Assembly: GCA_016868755.1 (NCBI GenBank)
Contig: VGFU01000005.1
Span: forward strand, 19,724-83,723
Direction: 5' to 3'
Length of the DNA stretch: 64,000 nucleotides
Source: Bacteroidota bacterium
GTDB lineage: Bacteria > Bacteroidota > Bacteroidia > Flavobacteriales > Schleiferiaceae
This document shows, piece after piece, positions 28,181 to 37,921 of the stretch (within the stretch, counting starts at the first letter, position 1; each line of letters opens with the position of its first letter). The notes under the pieces are model-generated. The model was not told where the DNA came from. It saw nothing but the letters and a program-made list of their open reading frames with translations, and did no database searches. The translations under genes and the position numbers were made by a program.

Positions 28181-29014
28181 TTACAGTTTTTGGACTTCGG
28201 CGAGGCGCGGACCCTTTTCGGTCGCCGTGAGTATGGCGACTTCGTTCAGCGGATCGTGCTCGAGAAAGAGCAGGTACTCGCGGTCGGCGGCCTCGTTGAG
28301 GATGCGCGCCTTTTCTTCAAGGGTCAGCAGCGGCCGGGTGTCGTAGCCCATCACATAGGGCAGTGGAATGTGGCCAGTAGACGGCAGCAAATCGGCCATG
28401 TACACTAGGGTCTGGCCGCCGTGGTCGAGAATCGGGCACATCTGGGCGTCGGTGTGGCCGTTGACGACAAAGGCGTCGAAGCCAAGTGGGGTGCTGATGC
28501 GCGCGGAATCTCCTTCGATTAGGTTAAGCTGGCCGGATTCCTGCAGGGGCATGATGTTCTCGCGCAAGAAGCTGGCTTTTTCGCGCGGATTGGGGTTGGT
28601 GGCCCAGTCCCAATGGCGGGCGTGGGACCAGTAACGGGCGTTTGCGAAGGCCGGACGCAGTTGGTCGCCGTGGCGCACCACGGCTCCGCCCACGTGGTCG
28701 AAGTGCAAATGCGTCAAAAACACGTCGGTGACGTCGTTGCGGTGAAACCCGAGCGCGGCCAAGCTGCGGTCGAGTGTCGCGTCGCCATGCAGGTGGTAGT
28801 GGCTGAAGAACTTCTCGTCTTGCTTGCCGCCGATCCCCGTGTCGATCAGGGTCAGGCGGTCGCCATCTTCGACTAGCAGGCAGCGCATCGCCCAGGTGCA
28901 GAGGTTGCGCTCGTCGGCGGGATTGGTGCGCTCCCAGAGCGACTTAGGCACGACGCCGAACATGGCGCCGCCGTCGAGCTTGAAAAAGCCCGTTTCGATG
29001 GTGTACAGCTTCAT
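28181..29014 (-). CDS. MBL-fold metallo-hydrolase (AHL-lactonase-like)
   Basis: 277 aa, no signal peptide. The metal motif LTHLHFDHVGG (HxHxDH) at about residues 100-110, later NGHTDAQM and MADLLPS complete the dinuclear zinc site. An N-terminal segment with LLVEDGDRLTLIDTGIGG is typical of lactonase-like members of the superfamily. The substrate is not deducible; assignment as a quorum-quenching lactonase would be over-reading. It overlaps tadA by 4 bp and is followed 12 bp later by the M1 peptidase gene. Confidence 0.9.
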   Translation of the reverse strand: MKLYTIETGFFKLDGGAMFGVVPKSLWERTNPADERNLCTWAMRCLLVEDGDRLTLIDTGIGGKQDEKFFSHYHLHGDATLDRSLAALGFHRNDVTDVFLTHLHFDHVGGAVVRHGDQLRPAFANARYWSHARHWDWATNPNPREKASFLRENIMPLQESGQLNLIEGDSARISTPLGFDAFVVNGHTDAQMCPILDHGGQTLVYMADLLPSTGHIPLPYVMGYDTRPLLTLEEKARILNEAADREYLLFLEHDPLNEVAILTATEKGPRLAEVQKL

Positions 29015-29469
29015 TTTTTGCGTTTAGCTCGAAAGAATTCGGTGAGCACGTCGCCGCAAAGCTCGGCCTCGACTCCGGTGGTCACCTGCGTTTTGGGGTG
29101 CAGCTGGCCGCCCATGGTACGGAATCCGCGCTTTTCGTCGCTCGCCCCGTACACGACGCGGCCGATTTGGCTCCAAAATAGGGCGCCGGCGCACATCGTG
29201 CAGGGCTCAAGGGTGACGTAGAGCGTGCAGTCGGGCAGGTACTTGGCCGCCAGCTCGTGGCTGGCCGCCGTGATGGCCTGCATTTCGGCGTGGGCCGTGA
29301 CGTCGTGCAGCCGTTCGGTCAAATTGTGGCCGCGGGCAATGACGCGGTTTTGCCACACCACGACCGCTCCCACCGGTACCTCATCCTGGTCCATGGCCTT
29401 CACGGCTTCTTGGATGGCGAGGCGCATGTAGCGCACGTCGTCTTCGGGGGTCACGGGGGCGAGCGGCAT
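29011..29469 (-). CDS. tadA: Nucleoside deaminase (tRNA adenosine deaminase TadA family)
   Basis: 152 aa from the ATG at 29469; the frame stays open for another 1 kb upstream opposite aspS, but that is a shadow. The cytidine-deaminase-fold zinc site is complete: HAEMQAI (H60, catalytic E62) and PCTMCAGA (C90, C93). TadA converts the wobble adenosine of tRNA-Arg to inosine; a guanine deaminase role is the alternative. Divergent from aspS with 48 bp between starts. Confidence 0.88.
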   Translation of the reverse strand: MPLAPVTPEDDVRYMRLAIQEAVKAMDQDEVPVGAVVVWQNRVIARGHNLTERLHDVTAHAEMQAITAASHELAAKYLPDCTLYVTLEPCTMCAGALFWSQIGRVVYGASDEKRGFRTMGGQLHPKTQVTTGVEAELCGDVLTEFFRAKRKK

Positions 29470-29504
29470 GGCGTAAAAATACGGCCCGGCTCCGGGCGGC
29501 GCGT

Positions 29505-29512
29505 TACCTTTG
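29505..29512 (+). promoter_or_regulatory. -7 box TACCTTTG for aspS
   Basis: Exact TAnnTTTG separated from the aspS ATG by only 5 nt, implying an essentially leaderless transcript. Confidence 0.6.
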
Positions 29513-29517
29513 CAGCC

Positions 29518-31263
<1,746 letters not shown>

Positions 31264-31271
31264 GTACCCGG

Positions 31272-31324
31272 GTGTGCTTTTGACGTTCCGAATCCTCAGA
31301 TAACGAAGTTAAACAAAAGCACAC
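31272..31324. repeat. Perfect 11-bp inverted repeat upstream of the BNR/PKD gene
   Basis: GTGTGCTTTTG (31272-31282) and CAAAAGCACAC (31314-31324) with a 31-nt spacer that itself holds TAACGAAGTTA. There is no T-run, so it is not a standard terminator; it may be an operator or a 5' hairpin. Confidence 0.6.
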
Positions 31325-31348
31325 ACTAAAGCAGCGTATTTTTACCGA

Positions 31349-34300
31349 ATGCGCTTAAACCTTTTTGCTTTGCTGACGGTTGGAACCGTCGCCCTTTTTG
31401 CTCAGAACCAACCCAATTGGCTGGAGCTTTGGAACGACCCCTCGTCCAACGTTTACGACGTGGTGCGCGAATTTGACGCTGCCTTTGAAGGCAAAGCCAC
31501 CGAAAAAGGTAAGGGCTGGAAGCAGTTCAAACGCTGGGAGGCCTTCATGGACCCGCGCGTCTACCCGACCGGTCAACGTCCGCAACCCAACGCCCTTTAC
31601 CTCGGCATGCAGCAGGTGCAAAGCAGCTGGGGAAGCACCTCGACCGGCGCCAGCGGCATCGGCCAGTGGACCCCTGTAGGGCCCTTTGACGGCAACCCCA
31701 TTCAGGGCATCGGGCGCGTCAACACCGTGGCCTTCCACCCCACGGACCCCAATGTGATTTTTGCCGGAGCTCCGGCGGGCGGACTCTGGAAAACCACCAA
31801 CCAAGGAACCAGTTGGACTACTAATACCGACCTGCTTCCGAACCTAGGGGTGAGCGGTATCGCCATTGACCCCCTGTTTCCCGACACGATGTACATCGCT
31901 ACGGGGGACCGCGACGCCGACGACACCTACAGCATAGGAGTATTGAAGTCAACGGACGGTGGCGAAACCTGGAAAACGACCGGACTCAGCCTCTTGCTGA
32001 CGAACTACGCGCGATTAACGGGCATGGTCATTCACCCCACCCAGACCCAGTATCTGGTGGTTGCTTCGCGCAACGGCATCTACCGAACCACCAATGGTGG
32101 CACTACATGGTCGATGGTTCAAGGCGGCAGCTTTCAATCGCTAACTTCAGTCGCTGGTGCGCCGCACTTGCTGTATGCGGGCACCAATGCTAACGGACGA
32201 GTTTGGTTTTCGCGGGATTTCGGTGCAACGTGGACTCAGATCACAGGAAACGGACTCCCCACGAGCGGCCCCGCCCGCTGCGAGGTGGCGACCACCGGTG
32301 CCGATACCAACTACGTATATGCCTTGTTTGGCGCCAACAACAACGGACTGTATGGCGTGTACCGCTCCACCAACCGAGGCGCAACCTGGACCCAAATGCA
32401 CGGATCCACCCCGAACCTCATGGATTGGTCGACCAATGGTGGTGGCAGTGGCGGTCAAGCGTGGTACGACTTGGCCATTGCCGTTTCACCCCTCAATAAA
32501 GACGTACTGCTCGTGGGCGGAGTCAACATTTGGCGTTCCAACAACGGTGGCGCAAACTTCTCGCTGAGCGCCCACTGGTATGGCGGAGGCGGAGTTTCGA
32601 ACGTCCACGCGGACCAGCACTGGTTCACCTTCAGGCCCGGCACCAACGAACTTTGGGTAGGCAACGACGGCGGAGTTTATGTTTCGCCCAACGGCGGCAT
32701 CGCCAACAACTGGCAAATGCGCAGCAACGGCCTCGGAATCACGCAGTACTACAAAATCGCCACCACACCCGTCAACCCTAACTGGACTATGGCGGGGGCC
32801 CAAGACAACGGAACCCACCTTAAAAAAACAAGCTGGGCTCGAGTGCGTGGAGGCGACGGCATGGACTGCGGCATGGACCCTACCAACGAGCTCGTGATGT
32901 ATGCGTCGATCTACTACGGCGACTTTGAAAAATCTAATAACGGAGGGGCGAGTTTTAATGCCACGTTTAACCTCCCACCGAGCGGTAATGGCAACTGGGT
33001 TACCCCGTTCTTGGTCAGCCGCCACAATAACAACGTACTCTATGCAGGATTTTCACGAGTGTGGAAGTCCACCAATGCCGGCGTAAGCTTTTCGGCTACC
33101 AGTAACTCAAATCTCCTGGGAAGCGACAATATTGACGTGCTGGCCGAATCGCCCAGCAACCCCAACGTGCTGTACGCGGGCATCAACCAGTACCTTTTCC
33201 GCTCGACCGACGGCGGAATCACCTGGATCCAGCACAGCGGCGGCGCCGGCAGCCACGTCATTACGGGCATCGCGGTGGACCCCAACGATCCGCTGCACAT
33301 TGCGGTCAGCCGCAGCGGCTACGTGGGGAGCCAAAAAGTATTCGAGTCGTTCAATGGCGGACAATCCTACAGCAACATAAGCGGAAGCCTTCCGAACATT
33401 CCCGCCAACGCCATTGCCTTTGAGCCAGGCGGCAACAACATGATCTACGTTGGCACCGACCTCGGCATGTTTGTGCGCGACAACCTTCTGGGCGACTGGG
33501 TTCCGTTCAACTCTGGCTTGCCCAATGTAGTCGTTACAGATATCGAAATACTGAGCACGCCCCGAATTGTGCGCATCGGCACCTACGGCCGAGGTGTTTG
33601 GCAGTCTCCCTTTGCCGGCGACCTCCTCAAGCGTCCAACGGCGGCCCTTAAGGTACAGCCCGCCTCCACGTGCGGACTCGGAGACACCCTGCAGCTCAGC
33701 GACGCCTCGACGGGGCTCGTAACGGCCTGGAAGTGGAGCGTGATTCCCGCTACCGGCGCCACCCTGATCGGGGCCACGACGGCGACGCCCAAGCTCGTCA
33801 TCCAGCAAGCCGGCATCTACTCGGTGCAGCTGGTCGCCAGCAACGTGTACGGCAGCGATACCGCGCTGGGTGTTCAAACGATTGCCGTGGGCGGATTCCC
33901 GCTTCCGGCCAACGAAGGCTTCACCACCGGCTTTGGTCAGCGCTGGGCCGTCGAAAACACCGACCGCAACGCCACCTGGGAGGCCTTCTCGACCGCCAGC
34001 AGCGACGGCGACAACGCCTCGATGCGCATGCCCCACTTCGCTCTTGCCTCCACGGCTATCGGCCAGCGCGACGCCCTAATTTCTCCGGTTTTTGCCTTAG
34101 ATAGCGGAGCCTCGCTTACGCTCGACGTAGCCTACCGCCAAGTTTCGGCAACCCAAGTACCCGACACGCTGCGCATTTGGATGAAGCCCTGCAGCGCTTC
34201 GACCTGGACACTCCTCGCTACCCGCGTCGAAACAGGCACCCTGAATTGGGCGACGGGGCCAGCCCAAGCCAGCGCATTTGTGCCTTCAACGGCCGCCGAC

Positions 34301-35881
34301 TGGCGCCGCGACAGCCTGTACCTCGGGGCGCTGGTTGGGCCGACGCGCTTCAAAATTGAAGCGCGCCACGGCGGCGGAAACCACCTGTACCTCGACCGGT
34401 TCCGCCTGAAAACGGCCACCACCGCCGCACCCGTCGCCAACTTTATTTCGCCCGACACGGCCTGTGCTGCGCGAACCATTCCATTGTTCGCAACGGGCTC
34501 GCCCGCCTCGGGCTCCGCCCTCGGCGCGACCTACGCGTGGAGCTTCCCCGGAGGAACCCCGAGCAGCAGCACCCTCGCCAACCCCAGCGTGAGCTACGCT
34601 ACGGCGGGCGTCAAGTCGGTTTCGCTGACGGTAACGACTGCGGGCGGCACCTCAAGTGTCAGCAAGAACATCGTGGTCACGGCGGCTTCGGTTCCGAGCG
34701 TGAGCATAGTGAACCAGTCTGGCAGCATCTGCGCCAACAGCCCCGCGACCTTTGCCGCTACGGCGGTCAACGGTGGCAGCAGCGTGCGCTACCAATGGAC
34801 CGTCAACAACCAACCGCGCGGATTTAATACGCCCACGTTTACGACGTCGAACCTGCAAAACGGCGACGTGGTACGCTGCCAAGTATACAGTAGTGAGCCT
34901 TGCGCGAGCCTTCCGATGGTGACCTCCAACGCTATTACGGCAACGGTTTTGGCGCTTCCGGCGGCGAACGCAGGCACCTACAGCCCGGCCTGCGTAGGCG
35001 ACGGACCCATTTCGCTGAGCGGAACCCCCGCGGGCGGCACCTGGAGCGGAACCGGCGTCAGCGGATCAACCTTTGATCCCACCGGCCTTGGTCCCGGCAA
35101 CTACACGGTGACCTACGCCTACACAAACAGCGCCGGATGCACAGGCACGGCCACTGCCGTGATTCAGTTGGCCGCCTCGCCCAACGTGTTCTTGACGTTT
35201 ACGACGGACGTAATGTGCATCAGCGATCCTGCAGTGGCTCCGGGCGGCGGATTCCCCGGTGGCGGAACGTATTTGGTCAACGGCACGCCGACGACCAGCA
35301 TTGTTCCGTCCCAGCTCGGAACGGGTCAGCACGCCCTCACCTACCGCTACAGCAACGGGCTGTGCGTGGTGGAGCGCGTAGACAGCTTCCACGTGGTCGC
35401 AGCTCCGCCGGTGCCGAGCATCCAAATCCTGAACGGGGATTCGCTGTACTGTCCGCAGGCCGCCCTCAACCCGCTTTGGAAGGTTCAGTGGCTCGACGCC
35501 AACCAATCTCAGATTGCGGGCGCCAACCAGGCAAGCTTTACCGCCTCGGCTCCGGGCACGTTCTTCGTTCGCCTTCGCGCCGGTACCAGCTGCGCCGCAA
35601 CGAGCAGCGCCGCGGTGGTACTGAACACGGCAGAGCGCCAACTTGCCGGAATCACCTTGCGCCCGAACCCGACCCGCGACCGCGTGGAGGTTTCGTGGAA
35701 TCCGACGGCCGACCAGGCCTGGACGGCCGAGCTGCGCAGCCTTGACGGGGCCCTTATCGGCTCGTACGAAGGTGTGGACGCACGCTGGAGCCTTGACCTC
35801 AGTGCGCTTCCAAACGGAATCTATGCGCTGCGCCTCACCCAAGGGGACCGCAGCAGCACGGAGCAGGTCGTCAAACTATAG
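31349..35881 (+). CDS. Large secreted BNR-repeat/PKD protein with T9SS sorting domain
   Basis: 1510 aa. Signal peptide about 1-18 (LFALLTVGTVALFAQ). Residues about 110-750 contain many sialidase/Asp-box or sortilin-type repeats, e.g. GGLWKTTNQGTSW, VLKSTDGGETWKT, GIYRTTNGGTTW, LFRSTDGGITW, likely a large beta-propeller. Next comes a CUB/MAM-like segment (about 860-1020), PKD/Ig-like modules (about 1035-1400), and a C-terminal type A sorting domain with LRPNPTRDRVEVSWN, LRSLDGALIGSY and LPNGIYALRL. Probably surface-anchored and possibly adhesive or a protease-like propeller; no catalytic residues were identified. Confidence 0.88.
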   Translation: MRLNLFALLTVGTVALFAQNQPNWLELWNDPSSNVYDVVREFDAAFEGKATEKGKGWKQFKRWEAFMDPRVYPTGQRPQPNALYLGMQQVQSSWGSTSTGASGIGQWTPVGPFDGNPIQGIGRVNTVAFHPTDPNVIFAGAPAGGLWKTTNQGTSWTTNTDLLPNLGVSGIAIDPLFPDTMYIATGDRDADDTYSIGVLKSTDGGETWKTTGLSLLLTNYARLTGMVIHPTQTQYLVVASRNGIYRTTNGGTTWSMVQGGSFQSLTSVAGAPHLLYAGTNANGRVWFSRDFGATWTQITGNGLPTSGPARCEVATTGADTNYVYALFGANNNGLYGVYRSTNRGATWTQMHGSTPNLMDWSTNGGGSGGQAWYDLAIAVSPLNKDVLLVGGVNIWRSNNGGANFSLSAHWYGGGGVSNVHADQHWFTFRPGTNELWVGNDGGVYVSPNGGIANNWQMRSNGLGITQYYKIATTPVNPNWTMAGAQDNGTHLKKTSWARVRGGDGMDCGMDPTNELVMYASIYYGDFEKSNNGGASFNATFNLPPSGNGNWVTPFLVSRHNNNVLYAGFSRVWKSTNAGVSFSATSNSNLLGSDNIDVLAESPSNPNVLYAGINQYLFRSTDGGITWIQHSGGAGSHVITGIAVDPNDPLHIAVSRSGYVGSQKVFESFNGGQSYSNISGSLPNIPANAIAFEPGGNNMIYVGTDLGMFVRDNLLGDWVPFNSGLPNVVVTDIEILSTPRIVRIGTYGRGVWQSPFAGDLLKRPTAALKVQPASTCGLGDTLQLSDASTGLVTAWKWSVIPATGATLIGATTATPKLVIQQAGIYSVQLVASNVYGSDTALGVQTIAVGGFPLPANEGFTTGFGQRWAVENTDRNATWEAFSTASSDGDNASMRMPHFALASTAIGQRDALISPVFALDSGASLTLDVAYRQVSATQVPDTLRIWMKPCSASTWTLLATRVETGTLNWATGPAQASAFVPSTAADWRRDSLYLGALVGPTRFKIEARHGGGNHLYLDRFRLKTATTAAPVANFISPDTACAARTIPLFATGSPASGSALGATYAWSFPGGTPSSSTLANPSVSYATAGVKSVSLTVTTAGGTSSVSKNIVVTAASVPSVSIVNQSGSICANSPATFAATAVNGGSSVRYQWTVNNQPRGFNTPTFTTSNLQNGDVVRCQVYSSEPCASLPMVTSNAITATVLALPAANAGTYSPACVGDGPISLSGTPAGGTWSGTGVSGSTFDPTGLGPGNYTVTYAYTNSAGCTGTATAVIQLAASPNVFLTFTTDVMCISDPAVAPGGGFPGGGTYLVNGTPTTSIVPSQLGTGQHALTYRYSNGLCVVERVDSFHVVAAPPVPSIQILNGDSLYCPQAALNPLWKVQWLDANQSQIAGANQASFTASAPGTFFVRLRAGTSCAATSSAAVVLNTAERQLAGITLRPNPTRDRVEVSWNPTADQAWTAELRSLDGALIGSYEGVDARWSLDLSALPNGIYALRLTQGDRSSTEQVVKL

Positions 35882-35901
35882 GATGGGCGTGAACTCAGTA
35901 A

Positions 35902-35919
35902 ATTCGGATGTAACCGAAT
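35902..35919. promoter_or_regulatory. Palindrome ATTCGG-N6-CCGAAT, copy 1
   Basis: ATTCGGATGTAACCGAAT, almost identical to the copy at 35958-35975; the two flank the shared terminator. It looks like a duplicated protein-binding site, but its position between convergent genes is odd for an operator. Confidence 0.4.
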
Positions 35920-35920
35920 G

Positions 35921-35947
35921 AAAAACCCCGCCTCGGCGGGGTTTTTT
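35921..35947. terminator. Bidirectional terminator between BNR/PKD gene and purQ
   Basis: CCCCGCC TC GGCGGGG stem with five A on the left and six T on the right; serves both convergent genes. Confidence 0.92.
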
Positions 35948-35957
35948 GCTTAAATGT

Positions 35958-35975
35958 GTTCGGATATAACCGAAT
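35958..35975. promoter_or_regulatory. Palindrome TTCGG-N6-CCGAA, copy 2
   Basis: GTTCGGATATAACCGAAT, matching the copy at 35902 at 16 of 18 positions. It lies between the terminator and the purQ stop. Confidence 0.4.
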
Positions 35976-35984
35976 TTACGTTGT

Positions 35985-36680
35985 TCAAAGCGAAACGGTG
36001 AACTGAAGGAGGCTCTCAAACAAGGCCACTCCGTCCGTATTCAATAGGTTGGCGTCAGCGGCGCGCTCGGGGTGGGGCATCATGCCCATGACGTTACGCA
36101 CCTCGTTGCAGACTCCGGCGATGTTTTGTACCGAACCGTTGGGGTTGGCCTCGGGGGTGATGGCGCCGTCGGCCTCGGCGTAGCGGAACATCACCTGGCC
36201 ATTGCCGTTCAGGACCTTGAGGGTCTCCTCGTCGGCGTGGTAGCGTCCTTCGCCGTGGGCAATGGGGATTTGGTAGACTCCGGTGTCTGAAAGACCGGCG
36301 GTCATGGGGCTAAGGCCTGATCCGCGCACAAGGTGCACGTTTTTGCAGATGAACTTGCCGGTGTGGTTGCGCAGCAGGGCGCCCGGAACGAGTCCGGCCT
36401 CCGTCAGAATTTGAAAGCCGTTGCACACGCCGAAGACGTATCCGCCGCGGTCCGCGTGCTTGACGACCTCCTCCATGATCGGCGAGAAGCGGGCGATGGC
36501 CCCAGAGCGCAGGTAGTCGCCGTACGAGAATCCGCCGGGGAGCACCACCATGTCGACGCCCTGGAGGTCGCGGTCCTTGTGCCAAAGGCTAATGGTTTCG
36601 CATCCCAGACCCTCGCGGAGGGTGTGGATCATGTCTTGGTCGCAGTTCGACCCAGGAAAAGTTACAACTCCGAATTTCAC
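35985..36680 (-). CDS. purQ: Phosphoribosylformylglycinamidine synthase, glutaminase subunit
   Basis: 231 aa starting at GTG (36680), the only start that gives the conserved N-terminus VKFGVVTFPGSNCDQD. Class I glutamine amidotransferase: nucleophile elbow FGVCNGFQIL and the His/Glu pair in MMPHPERA. It supplies ammonia to PurL in purine synthesis. The GTG overlaps the stop of the agmatinase-family gene (GTGA), and a TACCTTTG box 4 nt upstream, inside that gene, may give a separate leaderless transcript. Confidence 0.96.
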   Translation of the reverse strand: MKFGVVTFPGSNCDQDMIHTLREGLGCETISLWHKDRDLQGVDMVVLPGGFSYGDYLRSGAIARFSPIMEEVVKHADRGGYVFGVCNGFQILTEAGLVPGALLRNHTGKFICKNVHLVRGSGLSPMTAGLSDTGVYQIPIAHGEGRYHADEETLKVLNGNGQVMFRYAEADGAITPEANPNGSVQNIAGVCNEVRNVMGMMPHPERAADANLLNTDGVALFESLLQFTVSL

Positions 36681-37756
36681 GCGGCAAAGGTACAGCGTCC
36701 GTTGGCCTTGCCGAGCACGTTGGCGAGCCGGTACAGCAGTCGTGCGGCCACGTTGGCGTCCCAATCTCCCTCGGGTCCGGGGGCCACCTCATTGAGGTCA
36801 AAGCCAAGGAGTTGGCGACCCGAAGCCAGCACCTGCTCGACCAGGTAAAGCACCTGCTCGACCTCGAGTCCGCCCGCCACGGGCGTGCCGGTGTGCGGAC
36901 AAAGTTTGGGATCCAACCCGTCGATGTCAAAGCTGAGGTAGACCTGCTGCGGAAGTTCCGCCACAATCAAATCCACCTGCTGGGCCCAGGTGCGGCCGTG
37001 AAACGCGGACTGCTTGAGGTCGCGGTCGTAAAACACTGCGCAGCGGTTGCCCAGCCCGGCGGCCACCGCCACCTCTTCGGCGCAGTAGTCGCGGATTCCA
37101 ACCTGAACTATTTTGGCGATGCCTTCGTGCTTCATCGCGTTGTACATAATCGACGCGTGGCTGTAGGTGAAGCCCTCGTAGGCCACCCGAAAGTCCATGT
37201 GGGCATCAATTTGCAGAATTCCCATGCCCGGATGGCGGTCGGCCAATGCCTGAAGGTAGCCGAGCGGTGTACTGTGGTCTCCGCCCAACAGGGCCACCAG
37301 CTGCCCGCGGTCGAGGTAGCGTTCGACGTCGTGACGGACCTTTTCGACCATCCACGCGCAGGCTTCGTTAATCCGGGCCAGCAACTTTTGGCTGGAGGCC
37401 ATTCCGGCAGTTCCATCGGCGAGTGCGGCCAGGTAGACCTCGGCCCGCTCGCGGTTGCGCTCAGACTTTTCGGCCAGCTTGGTCGAGGCCGGAGCCATTG
37501 CCAACCCCATCTTCCAGGCGTCGGCCACAAAGGGGTCCCACAGGTCGACCTGCGCGGTCGCCTCCTTGATGGCGGCGGGGCCTTGGGCCGTGCCCGAGGC
37601 GTAGCTCACGGTCACCTCCCAGGGCACCGGAACCACCACGACCTCTGCGTCTTCCACCGCATACGGAAGTCCATAAATCTGGTCCCCCGTCGCGAGTCCG
37701 TTGGGGTCAAAATCGGCCTGCGAGAGGGCGCGGCGCTTACGGCGTGCTTCGTCCAT
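36677..37756 (-). CDS. Agmatinase/arginase family ureohydrolase
   Basis: 359 aa. Mn-binding motifs of ureohydrolases: LLGGDHSTPLG, LQIDAHMDFRVAYEG and LSFDIDGLDPKLCP, all with the metal-binding His/Asp residues. The N-terminus (VPVPWEVTVSYASGTAQGP) and the length match the agmatinase-family group common in Bacteroidota. It should cleave agmatine or a related guanidino compound to urea and an amine; formiminoglutamase is the alternative. Upstream of and overlapping purQ. A TACCTTTG box lies 4 nt before the ATG. Confidence 0.9.
   Translation of the reverse strand: MDEARRKRRALSQADFDPNGLATGDQIYGLPYAVEDAEVVVVPVPWEVTVSYASGTAQGPAAIKEATAQVDLWDPFVADAWKMGLAMAPASTKLAEKSERNRERAEVYLAALADGTAGMASSQKLLARINEACAWMVEKVRHDVERYLDRGQLVALLGGDHSTPLGYLQALADRHPGMGILQIDAHMDFRVAYEGFTYSHASIMYNAMKHEGIAKIVQVGIRDYCAEEVAVAAGLGNRCAVFYDRDLKQSAFHGRTWAQQVDLIVAELPQQVYLSFDIDGLDPKLCPHTGTPVAGGLEVEQVLYLVEQVLASGRQLLGFDLNEVAPGPEGDWDANVAARLLYRLANVLGKANGRCTFAA
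36685..36692 (-). promoter_or_regulatory. -7 box TACCTTTG for purQ
   Basis: Exact TAnnTTTG on the minus strand, 4 nt before the GTG start, embedded in the last codons of the agmatinase-family gene. Confidence 0.45.
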
Positions 37757-37760
37757 GAAG

Positions 37761-37768
37761 CAAAGGTA
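37761..37768 (-). promoter_or_regulatory. -7 box TACCTTTG for the agmatinase-family gene
   Basis: Exact TAnnTTTG on the minus strand with only CTTC between it and the ATG, predicting a leaderless mRNA. Confidence 0.6.
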
Positions 37769-37792
37769 GTGGGCTTGCTGCGCTGCGCGCCC

Positions 37793-37921
37793 AAGTGGTT
37801 TCTGGTTTCTCGTTTCTGGTGCTCAAAAGCTTTAGGGACACTTCGGAAGTATGGCTGCTGCGCAGCTAGACACAAGAAACAAGTAGCAGAAACAAGTTGC
37901 GGGTTGCTAGTTGCTGGCTAC
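37793..37921. repeat. Heptad-period intergenic repeat, copy 4 (inverted arms)
   Basis: The left arm GGTTTCT, GGTTTCT, CGTTTCT (37798-37818) is followed by a 50-bp spacer. The reverse-orientation arm is CACAAGAAACAAGTAGCAGAAACAAG (read as short heptads). A forward arm GGGTTGCTAGTTGCTGG overlaps the end of the lamin-tail gene and supplies its TAG. GC palindromes (GCTGCGCTGCGC, CTGCGCAG) lie beside it. The string CACAAGAAAC is shared with copy 3. Confidence 0.7.

Noticed and set aside
26267..28408. 713-codon open frame on the plus strand
   Set aside because: It lies exactly antisense to the M1 aminopeptidase, which has a zinc site and signal peptide. It has no signal or domain and arises from codon bias in GC-rich DNA.
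28181..29014. Quorum-quenching lactonase
   Set aside because: The metal motif fits the whole MBL superfamily. Nothing shows acyl-homoserine lactone specificity.
33107..34036. 309-codon minus-strand frame inside the BNR/PKD gene
   Set aside because: Antisense of the Asp-box repeats; no start context or motif.
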